DNA from: Desulfobacteraceae bacterium
Lineage (GTDB): Bacteria > Desulfobacterota > Desulfobacteria > Desulfobacterales > Desulfosalsimonadaceae
DNA length: 34,721 bases
Direction of reading: 5' to 3'
Assembly: GCA_021737225.1 (NCBI GenBank)
Contig: JAIPEJ010000008.1
Location: forward strand, 1 to 34,721
In this document: positions 7,465 through 16,342 of the stretch, piece after piece
How positions within the stretch are numbered: the stretch's first letter is position 1
How the letters are laid out: each line of letters starts with the position of its first letter
Translations under genes and position numbers: made by a program
The notes under the pieces: model-generated
Database searches by the model: none
Told to the model about the DNA's origin: nothing
What the model saw: only the letters and a program-made list of their open reading frames with translations

Positions 7465-8340
7465 ATGAAGATCAGCGACGTAAAAAACATTGCGGTTGTC
7501 GGGGCCGGAAACATGGGTCACCAGATTGCCACCCTGTGTGCCATGAAGGGCTACAAGACCGTTTGCACGGATGTTAAGCAGGAGGTTCTCGAAAAGGCGG
7601 AGTCTTTTGTGGACAATTATCTGCCCGGGCGGGTGAAAAAGGGCAAGATGACCGAGGAGCAGGCCAAGAAGGCCCGGGATAATATCCGGTTTACCCAGAG
7701 CCTGGAGGATGCGGCAAAAGATGCGGATTACGTGATCGAGGCGGTGATCGAGGTGCTGGATTTAAAGCGCAAGATTTTTGCGGACCTGGATAATATGGCC
7801 CCGGAACACGCCATTCTGGCCACCAACAGTTCGTTTATTGTCAGCTCGCGGATCGCGGATGTCACCAGGCGGCCGGAAAAAGTCTGCAACCTGCACTTTT
7901 TCAATCCCGCCCTGGTGATGAAGCTGGTGGAAGTGGTGCAGGGCCCGCATACCTCGGATGAGACAGTGGAGATTTCCATGGAGCTCTGCAACAGCCTGGA
8001 AAAGGTCCCCGTGCACCTGAAAAAGGAAGTCGACGGCTTTCTGCTCAACCGGATCATCCGCGCAATCTTTAACGAGGCACAGTGGATGCTGGAAATGGGC
8101 GTGGCAGACGTGGAAGATATCGACAAGGCCTGCGTCTACGGTGCGGGTCATCCCATGGGTCCGTTCCGGTTAAACGATCTGACCGGCATTGATCTTGCCT
8201 ATACCATGGCCATGGAGAATTTCAAGGATAGCGGCGATTTCAAGGACCTGCCTTCGCCCAGCGTGGTCGAGCATTATGTCAGGGGCGAATACGGGGAAAA
8301 GACCGGCAAGGGCTGGTATGATTACTCGGACAAGAAATAG
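7465..8340 (+). CDS. 3-hydroxyacyl-CoA (3-hydroxybutyryl-CoA) dehydrogenase
   Basis: 291 aa; VVGAGNMGHQIATLCAMKG Rossmann motif, NLHFFNPALVMKLVEVV, GFLLNRI, GAGHPMGPFRLNDLTGID. RBS AAGGAGGAAAC. Confidence 0.94.
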   Translation: MKISDVKNIAVVGAGNMGHQIATLCAMKGYKTVCTDVKQEVLEKAESFVDNYLPGRVKKGKMTEEQAKKARDNIRFTQSLEDAAKDADYVIEAVIEVLDLKRKIFADLDNMAPEHAILATNSSFIVSSRIADVTRRPEKVCNLHFFNPALVMKLVEVVQGPHTSDETVEISMELCNSLEKVPVHLKKEVDGFLLNRIIRAIFNEAQWMLEMGVADVEDIDKACVYGAGHPMGPFRLNDLTGIDLAYTMAMENFKDSGDFKDLPSPSVVEHYVRGEYGEKTGKGWYDYSDKK

Positions 8341-8379
8341 GCGGCTGAGAAGAAATTATTTAATTGCGGAGGATTTGCA

Positions 8380-9588
8380 ATGACTGATAGAGAAGTTGTT
8401 TTTGTTGATGGTGTGCGTACGGCATTCGGGCGGATGGGCGGCACCATCCGGGATTTTTTCTGTTCCCAGATCGGCGGGATCGCGCTGAAAGGGCTGCTGG
8501 ATAAAACCCAAATTGCGGAAAAAGCCCATGTGGAGACTGTTATGGCGGGTTCGGCCGCCCACTGTTCCCATGCCCTGAACCCCGCCAGGTGGGTCACCCT
8601 GTATGCGGGACTGCCGTATGAAACCACGGCATCCTATGTGGAGATGCAGTGCGGCTCGGCAATTGATTCGGTTAATCACGCGGCCTGGAAGATCCTGGCA
8701 AACCAGGCCGACATTGTTATTGCCGGAGGCATGGAATCTTACAGCCAGCTTCCGGCCAAGTTTTCCATGTCCACGCCGCCTTACCGTCTGATTCCGCCCA
8801 TGCCCATCCAGCAGCAGCTCTCGCCCGTTGCCGAGGAGTGCATCGGCATGGGCCTGACCGCCGAAAACCTGCAGCAGATGTATAACATCTCCAGGGAAGC
8901 TGCCGACGAGTTTGCATATAACAGCCAGATGCGGGCCAAGGCGGCCATGGAAGCCGGGTATTTTAAAGATGAAATCGTGCCGGTGACCATTCCGGGCACC
9001 CGCAAGACCCCGGAGGTCGTATTTGACACAGACGAGCATCCCCGGTTCGAGACCACCCTGGAGGCACTGGCCAAGCTGCCGCCTGCGTTCACAAAAGACG
9101 GGACCGTTACTGCCGGAAATGCCTCCGGGCAAAACGACGGCGGGGCTTTCCTGCTGATGATGACCCGGCAAAAAGCCGAAGAACTCGGTTATGCGCCAAT
9201 GGCGAAGTGGCTTTCGGGTGCGGAAGCCGGCTGTGACCCGAAGATCATGGGTATTGCCCCGGCCTATGCAGTGCCAAAGGCGCTAAAACGCGCCGGGGTC
9301 AAGCTTTCCCAGGTGGATCACATGGAGTGCAACGAGGCCTTTGCCGTGCAGAACCTCTCCGTGATCAAGGAGCTTGAAAACCAGACCGGCGACAAGGTGG
9401 ACATGGATAAATGGAATCCCATGGGCGGGGCAATCGCCTATGGCCATCCAAACGGCGCTTCGGGTGCCCGGGTGGGCATGTTTACCATCCGAAACCTGAT
9501 TCGAAACAGCGGCAGGTACGGGTTTTTCAGTTCCTGCTGCGGCGGCGGCCTCGGGGTGGCCACCGTGATCGAAAATCTGCAGAGATAA
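8380..9588 (+). CDS. Thiolase (acetyl-CoA acyltransferase)
   Basis: 402 aa; DGVRTAFGRMGG, YVEMQCGSAIDSVNHAA, NEAFAVQNL, GGAIAYGHPNGASGAR, CCGGGLGVATVIE. Confidence 0.95.
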   Translation: MTDREVVFVDGVRTAFGRMGGTIRDFFCSQIGGIALKGLLDKTQIAEKAHVETVMAGSAAHCSHALNPARWVTLYAGLPYETTASYVEMQCGSAIDSVNHAAWKILANQADIVIAGGMESYSQLPAKFSMSTPPYRLIPPMPIQQQLSPVAEECIGMGLTAENLQQMYNISREAADEFAYNSQMRAKAAMEAGYFKDEIVPVTIPGTRKTPEVVFDTDEHPRFETTLEALAKLPPAFTKDGTVTAGNASGQNDGGAFLLMMTRQKAEELGYAPMAKWLSGAEAGCDPKIMGIAPAYAVPKALKRAGVKLSQVDHMECNEAFAVQNLSVIKELENQTGDKVDMDKWNPMGGAIAYGHPNGASGARVGMFTIRNLIRNSGRYGFFSSCCGGGLGVATVIENLQR

Positions 9589-9604
9589 CCTTTTTGCCGG
9601 ATTC

Positions 9605-9632
9605 GCCGGGGATGCGTATCTTCATCCCCGGC
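9605..9632. terminator. Strong hairpin after the thiolase gene, GCCGGGGATG-(8)-CATCCCCGGC
   Basis: Perfect 10-bp stem 17 bp after the stop codon; no clear U-tract, so a terminator role is uncertain. Confidence 0.5.
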
Positions 9633-9642
9633 CCGCCTCTCC

Positions 9643-9720
9643 AAAAAGGGGACAGATCTATTTTTAAAAGGGGACAGATCTATTTTTTGCGAACCGCAAA
9701 AAATAGATCTGTCCCCTTTT
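9643..9720. repeat. REP-like palindromic repeat: AAAAGGGGACAGATCTATTTTT, one extra direct copy plus a 26-bp perfect hairpin
   Basis: Direct copy at 9643-9665. Stem 9666-9691 AAAAGGGGACAGATCTATTTTTTGCG, loop AAC, stem 9695-9720 CGCAAAAAATAGATCTGTCCCCTTTT. Confidence 0.9.
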
Positions 9721-9931
9721 TGCGATTGCGCCTGAGGGGAACCCCGTTTTTCAGATGTTATCAGTGTTTTTAAAAGTAAATGGGTTTCATCGAAACTTCC
9801 TGATTTTTTAATTAAATTCTTCTTGCACCCAGGTCCGTGTTTTGTTAAAAATCACCGTTTTAACCCCGGTGGGCGGGAAATGTCCGCAGGTGACGGATGC
9901 GGATGGAAAATCAATTCTTTGAGGTGCGTGT

Positions 9932-12109
9932 ATGGAATCCACGAAAAAGCCATTGTATTTAAGCATTGAAGAATGTGTCGATTATATCGTCGACGAGTTC
10001 GGGCCCGAGATTACCATCGGGCCGCCCCTGGGCCTGGGCAAGCCGGTGCCCCTGGTCAATGCCCTGTACCAGCGGGTAAAAAGCGATCCCGGGCTTTGCC
10101 TTACTATTTTTACCGCGCTTTCTCTTGAAAAGCCTTCCTGGACAAACGAACTGGAGCGCCGGTTTCTCGAGCCTTTTGTCAACCGCGTCTACGAAGGCGT
10201 GCCAGACATGGATTACCTCCTCGATCTCAGGAAAAACGAAATTCCTCCCAACATCAAGCTCCACGAGCTTTACTGCAAGGCCGGTGCCTACACCAAGAAT
10301 CCGGTAATGCAGCAGAATTACATAAGCACCAATTATACGCACGTCGTTCGGGATTGCACAATCAACGGCAACCGGATTTATGCCAACATGCTCGCCAGAA
10401 ACGACAACAACGGACACCGGTGCTACAGCGCCTCCTGCAACGCGGATACCACCATCGAGGCCCTTTCGGAATTCCGGAAAGCCCGGCAGCGGGGAGAAAA
10501 GGCCCTGTGTATCGGCGTGGTCAACTCCTACCTTCCCTTTATGTACGGAGATGCCGAGATCGCGCCGGAACAATACGACATTATTATCGACACGGGTGAA
10601 TGCGATCACCCCCTGTTTAACACCCCCCGCATGCCTGTAAACGACCCCGACTACATGATCGGCCTGCATGCCAGCACGCTGATCCGGGACGGCGGGACGC
10701 TGCAGATCGGCATCGGCGCACTTGGCGATGCCATTGCCAGCACACTGGATATGCGCCATAACAGAAATGATGTTTATCAGAAAGTGATCCGGGATGCCGG
10801 AATCGAAGATGCCTATGCTTCCCTGATCAAAGAAATCGGGGGTACGGGCACTTTTGAGCAGGGGATCTATGGATCCACCGAAATGCTGGTGGATGGTTTT
10901 CTCCAGCTTTATAAAAGCGGCATTATCAAGCGCAGGGTGTATCACCACATCGGCATCCAGACCCTGCTCAATAAGGGGCTGATCACCGAGCAGATCCCGC
11001 CTGAAACGCTTTCCATGATGATTGACCACGAGGTGCTGCATCCGTATATCACGCGCAAGGATTTTCAGTCCCTGCAGCATTTCGGGGTGCTCCGGGAGGA
11101 CCTGTCCTATGAAAACGGGGAGATCATAACCCCCGGGGGCCGCCGTTTTTCAGCCAACCTGGATGATCCCGAAAACCTGGCGGCAGTCAGCGAAAACTGC
11201 CTGGGCAATTGTTTGAAAAACGGGGCTGTGCTCACCGGCAGTTTTTTTATCGGTCCCCGGGATTTTTACGATACGCTGCGTGACATGTCTGAGGCCGAAC
11301 GCCAGTTGTTTGAAATGGTGGGGGTGGAAGTGGCCAATCAGCTTTATGGTAATGAATGCCTGCGGACCCTGCAGCGCAAGGATGCCCGGTTCTGCAACAC
11401 CGGCATGAAAGCCACGCTGCTGGGCCATATTGTCTCAGACGGGCTCGAGGACGGCACGGTGGTAAGCGGAGTGGGCGGTCAATACAACTTTGTGGCCATG
11501 TCCCATGCCATCCCTGACGCCCGGGCGGTAATGCTCATTAAAAGTACCCGGCAGGAATCCGGAAAAGTGCTTTCCAATATTGTGTACAACTACGGTCACG
11601 TCACCATTCCCCGCCATCTGCGGGATATCGTGGTAACCGAGTACGGCATTGCCGACATCCGGGGCAAGTGCGACAGCGACATCATCAAGGAAATGCTCAA
11701 GATCACCGATTCGCGATTCCAGGAAGAGCTTTTGGCCGAGGCCAAGAAGCACAACAAGATCGAGGCGGATTACGAGATCCCGGAGGCATACCGCAACAAT
11801 ACGCCTGAGCGTGTCTCGGCGGTGCTGCAGCCCTATAAGGTAGAAGGGGAATTCGGCCCGTTTCCGTTCGGCTCGGAATTCGATCTCGTGGAGATGATCC
11901 TGGCGCACTCGCTCAAGGTGCTCAAGCAGAAGTACAGCAGTGACAGCGCTGATGAACTCGGCCCCATGATCGAACAGATGCCGGATACACCGCCCGGGAA
12001 TGCCGTGCCCATGCTGGAGCGCATGGGCCTGGACAATCCCGGCGACTCGGACGAAGCATTCATGCAGAAAACCGTGCTGGCCGGGATGAAATTGGCCGGG
12101 ATGCTTTAA
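9932..12109 (+). CDS. Acetyl-CoA hydrolase/CoA-transferase family protein
   Basis: 725 aa; DGGTLQIGIGALGDAIASTL, GSTEMLVDGFLQLY, SGVGGQYNFVAMSHAIPDARAVMLIKSTR, and the C-terminal ...VVTEYGIADIRGK signature of acetyl-CoA hydrolase/transferase C-terminal domains. Confidence 0.88.
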   Translation: MESTKKPLYLSIEECVDYIVDEFGPEITIGPPLGLGKPVPLVNALYQRVKSDPGLCLTIFTALSLEKPSWTNELERRFLEPFVNRVYEGVPDMDYLLDLRKNEIPPNIKLHELYCKAGAYTKNPVMQQNYISTNYTHVVRDCTINGNRIYANMLARNDNNGHRCYSASCNADTTIEALSEFRKARQRGEKALCIGVVNSYLPFMYGDAEIAPEQYDIIIDTGECDHPLFNTPRMPVNDPDYMIGLHASTLIRDGGTLQIGIGALGDAIASTLDMRHNRNDVYQKVIRDAGIEDAYASLIKEIGGTGTFEQGIYGSTEMLVDGFLQLYKSGIIKRRVYHHIGIQTLLNKGLITEQIPPETLSMMIDHEVLHPYITRKDFQSLQHFGVLREDLSYENGEIITPGGRRFSANLDDPENLAAVSENCLGNCLKNGAVLTGSFFIGPRDFYDTLRDMSEAERQLFEMVGVEVANQLYGNECLRTLQRKDARFCNTGMKATLLGHIVSDGLEDGTVVSGVGGQYNFVAMSHAIPDARAVMLIKSTRQESGKVLSNIVYNYGHVTIPRHLRDIVVTEYGIADIRGKCDSDIIKEMLKITDSRFQEELLAEAKKHNKIEADYEIPEAYRNNTPERVSAVLQPYKVEGEFGPFPFGSEFDLVEMILAHSLKVLKQKYSSDSADELGPMIEQMPDTPPGNAVPMLERMGLDNPGDSDEAFMQKTVLAGMKLAGML

Positions 12110-12140
12110 GCGGGCGTGATTTGTCGGGCAGAGAAATTAT

Positions 12141-12605
12141 TTACTGCCAGTGGTGTTTTTCATTGCCTCTGCCTCTATCGTTGCCTTTGTTTTTTGCATG
12201 CCCCGGCGGATAGCGCCGGACAACCTCGGAATGGTACCTGTAGGGCCGATCCGTGCCCATTTCCAGGGTGACATGATCCCCCATATTCACCCGGATGCGG
12301 CCCGGCAGGCTTGCGGAAACCCGCCAGTCGCCGCCGCTGTAGTAGAAGTAGACATCGCGCTGCGTATCAAAATAGACCTGTGTGGAGGGGTAATACCGAT
12401 ACCTTTTGGCCCGATGCCCGTGGGCCGGGGCCCAGGGCGGCGGCCCGCCCCGGTCTTCGTGATGCTCGTAGTTTCTTTCCCGATGGTCCGGGTAGCCCGG
12501 GTCATTTTCCAGGACCACCCGCGTGCCCGGGGCGCAGCCGGAAATCATAAGCACTGCGCACACCGCCAGCGCGGCTGCCAGACCATTGCAAACCTGTTTC
12601 TGCAT
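12141..12605 (-). CDS. Lipoprotein of unknown function
   Basis: 154 aa; signal peptide with lipobox (AVLMISGCAPG); Tyr/Arg/Pro-rich mature part. Confidence 0.75.
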   Translation of the reverse strand: MQKQVCNGLAAALAVCAVLMISGCAPGTRVVLENDPGYPDHRERNYEHHEDRGGPPPWAPAHGHRAKRYRYYPSTQVYFDTQRDVYFYYSGGDWRVSASLPGRIRVNMGDHVTLEMGTDRPYRYHSEVVRRYPPGHAKNKGNDRGRGNEKHHWQ

Positions 12606-12643
12606 TGGGATTCTCCCTTTTTCTGAGTCGGTCCCGTGATTTT

Positions 12644-13489
12644 TTAAAATGTGACACCGGCATTGATGCCGAATATATCGGCTTCTGATTTCGGCTGGTA
12701 GTAATAGCTGTTTCCAAAGGCCACCCGGTCGGATTCGGAAAACCGGAGGCCCTCGTAGAAAATGCTGAGCTTTACCATGCCGATTTCCAGTCCCGTCTCG
12801 GCAAATCCGGAAACCCGGTTGCCGGGTTCAAGGGTGATAAAGACCGAATCGGTTAACTCCGCTTCGTTTTCCGTGTAGATCGGGATCTTGACTCCTGCCG
12901 TGACAAATACTTCCAGCCGGCGGGAAAAAGCGTGAGCACCGTTTATGCCAGCCCGTGCGTAATAGTTCCGCCATCTTTCAGCGGCGCCCCTTGCATATTC
13001 GGTTGTCTGGCTGTCCGGATTCCAAAACGTGTTGCCCTGGATGTCCCGCTGCCACAGTCGGGCCCCGAAGCCCCCAAAAGGGCCTATTTCGGACTTTTCG
13101 CCTGGCACCAGGTCCATGCCCACGTCTGCTTCCAGCTTGACCCCTGCGTAATCCGTATCCGAGGTCAGCGGATAGTTTCCCAGGATTGTCTGACCATCAT
13201 AATCGATTTTTCCGCCGAACAGCTCGCCCCTGAATTTCGCGGTCACGATCTGTGTTATCGGGAGCCGGACACTGCCCCCCGCGCCATAAATCGGGCCGGA
13301 TTCCTCCAGTAGTTGCTCGCCGTTGACATATTCATTCCAGGTGAAATGTTCAATTTTCCCGTAGGCCTCAAATTCTGCCGCTGCAAAGCCGGTGTCAGAT
13401 CCAAAAGCGGCAAGCGGCATGGCGATCAGGCTGAAAACCACGGCAAAAAAGGCGGCGATTGGATGGCAGGATCCGGTGCCTGTATTCAT
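12644..13489 (-). CDS. Exported protein, probable outer-membrane beta-barrel
   Basis: 281 aa; N-terminal signal sequence, alternating amphipathic segments, C-terminal ...ADIFGINAGVTF ending in Phe. Confidence 0.7.
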   Translation of the reverse strand: MNTGTGSCHPIAAFFAVVFSLIAMPLAAFGSDTGFAAAEFEAYGKIEHFTWNEYVNGEQLLEESGPIYGAGGSVRLPITQIVTAKFRGELFGGKIDYDGQTILGNYPLTSDTDYAGVKLEADVGMDLVPGEKSEIGPFGGFGARLWQRDIQGNTFWNPDSQTTEYARGAAERWRNYYARAGINGAHAFSRRLEVFVTAGVKIPIYTENEAELTDSVFITLEPGNRVSGFAETGLEIGMVKLSIFYEGLRFSESDRVAFGNSYYYQPKSEADIFGINAGVTF

Positions 13490-13746
13490 GTGGCTTTTCT
13501 CCTTTGCTCAGGGCTGATCCCGGGATTGGGCCCGGGCCATTGAACCGGGAATGCATCTGTCTTATTTTGATTACAAATCGGATATCTCTGTGTGCCATCC
13601 GGAAATGAATAATAAAAACTTTAACAGGAAATCGGGGACTTTGCAAGGCAACGCCCTTCCAGGCCGCCGGGATGCGCAAGGAGTTGAATTTTATGCCGGA
13701 AAATAAAAATCGCAGAAGACAGGTGACAGCCGAAAAACTCGACCCT

Positions 13747-13767
13747 CTCCGGCAGCAACTGCCGGAG
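13747..13767 (-). terminator. Hairpin downstream of the exonuclease gene, CTCCGGCAG-N3-CTGCCGGAG
   Basis: Perfect 9-bp stem, 3-nt loop, immediately beyond the stop at 13774 on the minus strand; T-tract is about 10 nt away, so only moderately supported. Confidence 0.5.
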
Positions 13768-13773
13768 CCGGGA

Positions 13774-14292
13774 TTACTTGCTTTGCCCGCAGAGGCATTG
13801 CCGGATGTGGTCCACAAATTCCAGCAGCCAGAACACGTCTTCACCGGCGCGGTGTCTGCGCACCTGCCTGGAGCAGGAAAACCCGCAGATATAGTCGCCA
13901 AGGGTTTCGGCCCGGGATGCGGCTTTGATCATGTGCTTTAAATACAGGTTTAAGTCCCGGATCCGTATTTGGGATGGATCATAACCCGAGTCCGCCAGCA
14001 GCCGGTTTTTCCACCGGGTGTCATACCGGGGTTCATCGGAATATACCTTCTGCCCGGCCAGTTCCTGGACCATTTTTTCAGCCGCCAGCCGGGGATCGAT
14101 GCCTTCCCGTCGCAGCATTTCCCGCGATATCCCGTGGTATTCATAGCTTTTGGGATTCCAGTCCGTCCAGCCGGCCATGTAATCCGGGTTTAAAAGAAAG
14201 GATCGGATGGCATCCGGTTGTTCGCCCCAGGCCACCTCGATTGGATGGGAGTTTTTGCGCAGGCTGGAAGCCTCAAAATCGATGATGATCAT
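13774..14292 (-). CDS. DEDD-type 3'-5' exonuclease-like protein
   Basis: Likely start ATG at 14292: MIIIDFEASSLRKNSHPIEVAWGE...YHGISREMLRREG; DFEAS (Exo I-type) and the C-terminal HRAGEDVFWLLEF (Exo III-type). Confidence 0.8.
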   Translation of the reverse strand: MIIIDFEASSLRKNSHPIEVAWGEQPDAIRSFLLNPDYMAGWTDWNPKSYEYHGISREMLRREGIDPRLAAEKMVQELAGQKVYSDEPRYDTRWKNRLLADSGYDPSQIRIRDLNLYLKHMIKAASRAETLGDYICGFSCSRQVRRHRAGEDVFWLLEFVDHIRQCLCGQSK

Positions 14293-14385
14293 ACCAAATT
14301 TCTGTAGCACAGAATATTGATCGGGGCAATACGCGGTTTTTGCGGCATCCTGCAAAAAAGAAATTCAGCTCTTCCCGGATTTTCG

Positions 14386-14474
14386 CAGGGTCGGGCCGGC
14401 CGGGAAGTTTGCGCATCTGCCGTCCGCTGCCGCGCCCGATGCATCTGCGCAAACCACCTCGCCGGCCCGCCCTG
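14386..14474. repeat. Long two-tier palindrome
   Basis: CAGGG-t-CGGGCCGGC (14386-14400) / GCCGGCCCG-CCCTG (14461-14474), symmetric 6-nt internal loops, then GTTTGCGCA (14407-14415) / TGCGCAAAC (14446-14454), apical loop of 30 nt. Confidence 0.75.
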
Positions 14475-14534
14475 GCCCAACTCCCTGATGGTTTCACCCG
14501 TCTAAATTCGGAAGGCTTCAAAGCCCTGCTGTAG

Positions 14535-14556
14535 GGGCGAACCTGTGTGTTCGCCC
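14535..14556. repeat. Short palindromic repeat GGGCGAAC-CTGTGT-GTTCGCCC
   Basis: Perfect 8-bp stem; resembles the widespread 'GTAGGGGCGAACCTGTGTGTTCGCCC' dispersed repeats. Confidence 0.75.
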
Positions 14557-14610
14557 GGATGAATGGTTGTCAATGAATGCATGAGCCGCCAGGGTTTTCC
14601 CGTTCGGAGA

Positions 14611-14778
14611 TTGACGGGGCTGCCGCATGGAGCATTGCACGAGGGCCGGAGCAGCTCTTGGCGAAGCTGAGCAGGCGGCCGGCTTTGTTTGAGCCGGCAG
14701 GCGAGTTTGCCGAGCCGCTGCGAAGCAAGCCTTAGAGATGCCCGGCCCGAGTGCAGCGACATGCGGTTGCCCCGTCAA
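14611..14778. repeat. Structured element closed by 19-bp imperfect inverted repeats
   Basis: TTGACGGGGCTGCCGCATG (14611-14629) versus CATGCGGTTGCCCCGTCAA (14760-14778), 17/19 complementary; internal hairpin GCCGGCT-(7)-AGCCGGC at 14678-14698. Confidence 0.7.
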
Positions 14779-14973
14779 GCGACGTACGCGGTTCGGCGTT
14801 GAAGACCGGAGTATTTCCCAGAGGCTTTCAATATTGTCCCGCCCTGTCCCAATTCTTCGCCATTGCATTGAACTGCGCGGGCAAAAGGCTTATATTGGGT
14901 ATTGGTTTTGTTTGAAGATACTGCGACGGGAACAGCGAATCAACAGGATGACAACTGCAAGGAGGTTTTTTTT

Positions 14974-15573
14974 ATGTACGCACTGGCTGTAAACGGAAGT
15001 CCCCGCAAAGACGGAAACACGTATAACATGTTAAAGGCGGTGCTCGCGCCCCTGGAAAAGGCCGGCTGGGAAACCGAAATGGTCCAGGTGGGCGGAAAAA
15101 ATATCCGGGGCTGCATTGCCTGTTACAAGTGTTTTGAAAACCGCGACAGGCGGTGTTCTGTGGACACGGATATGTTCAACCAGGTGATGGAAAAAATGGA
15201 CCGGGCAGACGCCCTGATCATGGGCTCGCCCACCTATTTTACGGATGTCAGCGCAGAGCTCAAGGCCGTACTGGACCGATCCGGGCTGGTGTCGCAGGCA
15301 AACGGGGTGCTGCTGCGCGGCAAGATCGGCGCGGCCGTGGCCGCGGTTCGGCGCGGCGGCGCCACCCACGTGTTTGACACCATTAACCACATGTTTTTGA
15401 TGTCCCAGATGATCGTGCCCGGCTCGACTTACTGGAATATCGGCATGGGCTTTAACAAGGGAGATGTGCTTGAAGACGCCGAAGGCATGACCAACATGGC
15501 ACACCTGGGCGCGGTAATTGACTGGCTGGGCAAAGCCGTGAATGATCATCTGGATTCCTACCCGCAGCCGTAG
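14974..15573 (+). CDS. Flavodoxin-like / NADPH-dependent FMN reductase family protein
   Basis: Start at 14974 preceded by AAGGAGG; MYALAVNGSPRKDGNTYNMLKAVLAPLEKAGWETEMVQVGGKNIRGCIACYKCFEN...ADALIMGSPTYFTDVSAELKAVLDRSG. Confidence 0.93.
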   Translation: MYALAVNGSPRKDGNTYNMLKAVLAPLEKAGWETEMVQVGGKNIRGCIACYKCFENRDRRCSVDTDMFNQVMEKMDRADALIMGSPTYFTDVSAELKAVLDRSGLVSQANGVLLRGKIGAAVAAVRRGGATHVFDTINHMFLMSQMIVPGSTYWNIGMGFNKGDVLEDAEGMTNMAHLGAVIDWLGKAVNDHLDSYPQP

Positions 15574-15630
15574 TCCCCTCGCGGAAGCTGATTTGCGGGC
15601 CGGCGGCGAGAAAATTCTTCGGAGAACGGA

Positions 15631-16197
15631 TTACCGGTAAAAGTAGGGATGGCGCCAGTGCCGGAAATAGGGGTCCCGGAAATAGGGATCGGGCCACGGG
15701 TAAAACGGATCGTAATAGTATTTCCGGGGCTCTTTGGGTTCCTGCCAGAGATGGATCTCGCGTGAACGCAGCACCGGCAGGGCGTATTCATGCTGGTTGA
15801 TCTGTACGGATTGCGTTCCCGTGATTTTTCCGGCCACGGTGATTTTTCGGTCTTTTTCGTAGATCACGGGGTCCAGAAATCCGTTGTGGACCACCAGGAA
15901 ACGGCCCTCTGAGCGGTCGCGCCCTGCCGGCTTATCGCTGATATCCAGCGGGGCATGCAGTATCGTGATCCTGGTTTCACCTGCGAGATTTCGGGTTTCC
16001 AGGATATAGCCCCCGAGGATTACGGTTTTTCCGGTATATGCATTTGTATTGCGTTTCAGGGAGGCGAAGTTCACCTCTGCTGCCGCTTCCTGCCGGATGT
16101 CCCGTGATATGACCGAACAGCCGGAAAAAAGCCCTGCGATCATGGCACAGATCAGCAGGGTGATGGCTGGTTTTTGGGGTAACTGTTTCCGGATCAT
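15631..16197 (-). CDS. Slp-family-like outer-membrane lipoprotein with Tyr/Pro/His-rich tail
   Basis: 188 aa; lipobox AGLFSGCS; NTNAYTGKTVILGGYILETRNLAGETRITILHAPLD...GRFLVVHNGFLDPVIYEKDRKITVAGKITGT; tail KYYYDPFYPWPDPYFRDPYFRHWRHPYFYR. Confidence 0.8.
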   Translation of the reverse strand: MIRKQLPQKPAITLLICAMIAGLFSGCSVISRDIRQEAAAEVNFASLKRNTNAYTGKTVILGGYILETRNLAGETRITILHAPLDISDKPAGRDRSEGRFLVVHNGFLDPVIYEKDRKITVAGKITGTQSVQINQHEYALPVLRSREIHLWQEPKEPRKYYYDPFYPWPDPYFRDPYFRHWRHPYFYR

Positions 16198-16342
16198 TGG
16201 CGCGTCCTTTGTGCGAATTCGTTTTTCGTCTTATTTTATAATTAAACATCCGGCAGGGGTTTTCAAGGCGGTTTGCCTGCGGAGCGCAAAAAAAGCCGTC
16301 AACATCGGGGCCGGGCAAAAAACAAAAGGAGGTCTCAGGATC

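Noticed and set aside
9932-12109. CoA-transferase plus dehydrogenase plus thiolase as a novel pathway
   Set aside because: Ordinary beta-oxidation/butyrate-type gene content for this kind of bacterium; only the intervening repeats are noteworthy.
14611-14778. Integron attC site or group II intron fragment
   Set aside because: Arms lack attC core sites (GTTRRRY/RYYYAAC), no integrase nearby, and no recognisable intron domain V or reverse transcriptase.
14518-14868. 116-aa minus-strand ORF (MQWRRIGTGRDNIESL...THRFAPTAGL) and 14502..14762 ORF
   Set aside because: They run through the palindromic elements, lack an RBS I can support and have skewed composition; more likely an accidental ORF across repeat DNA.
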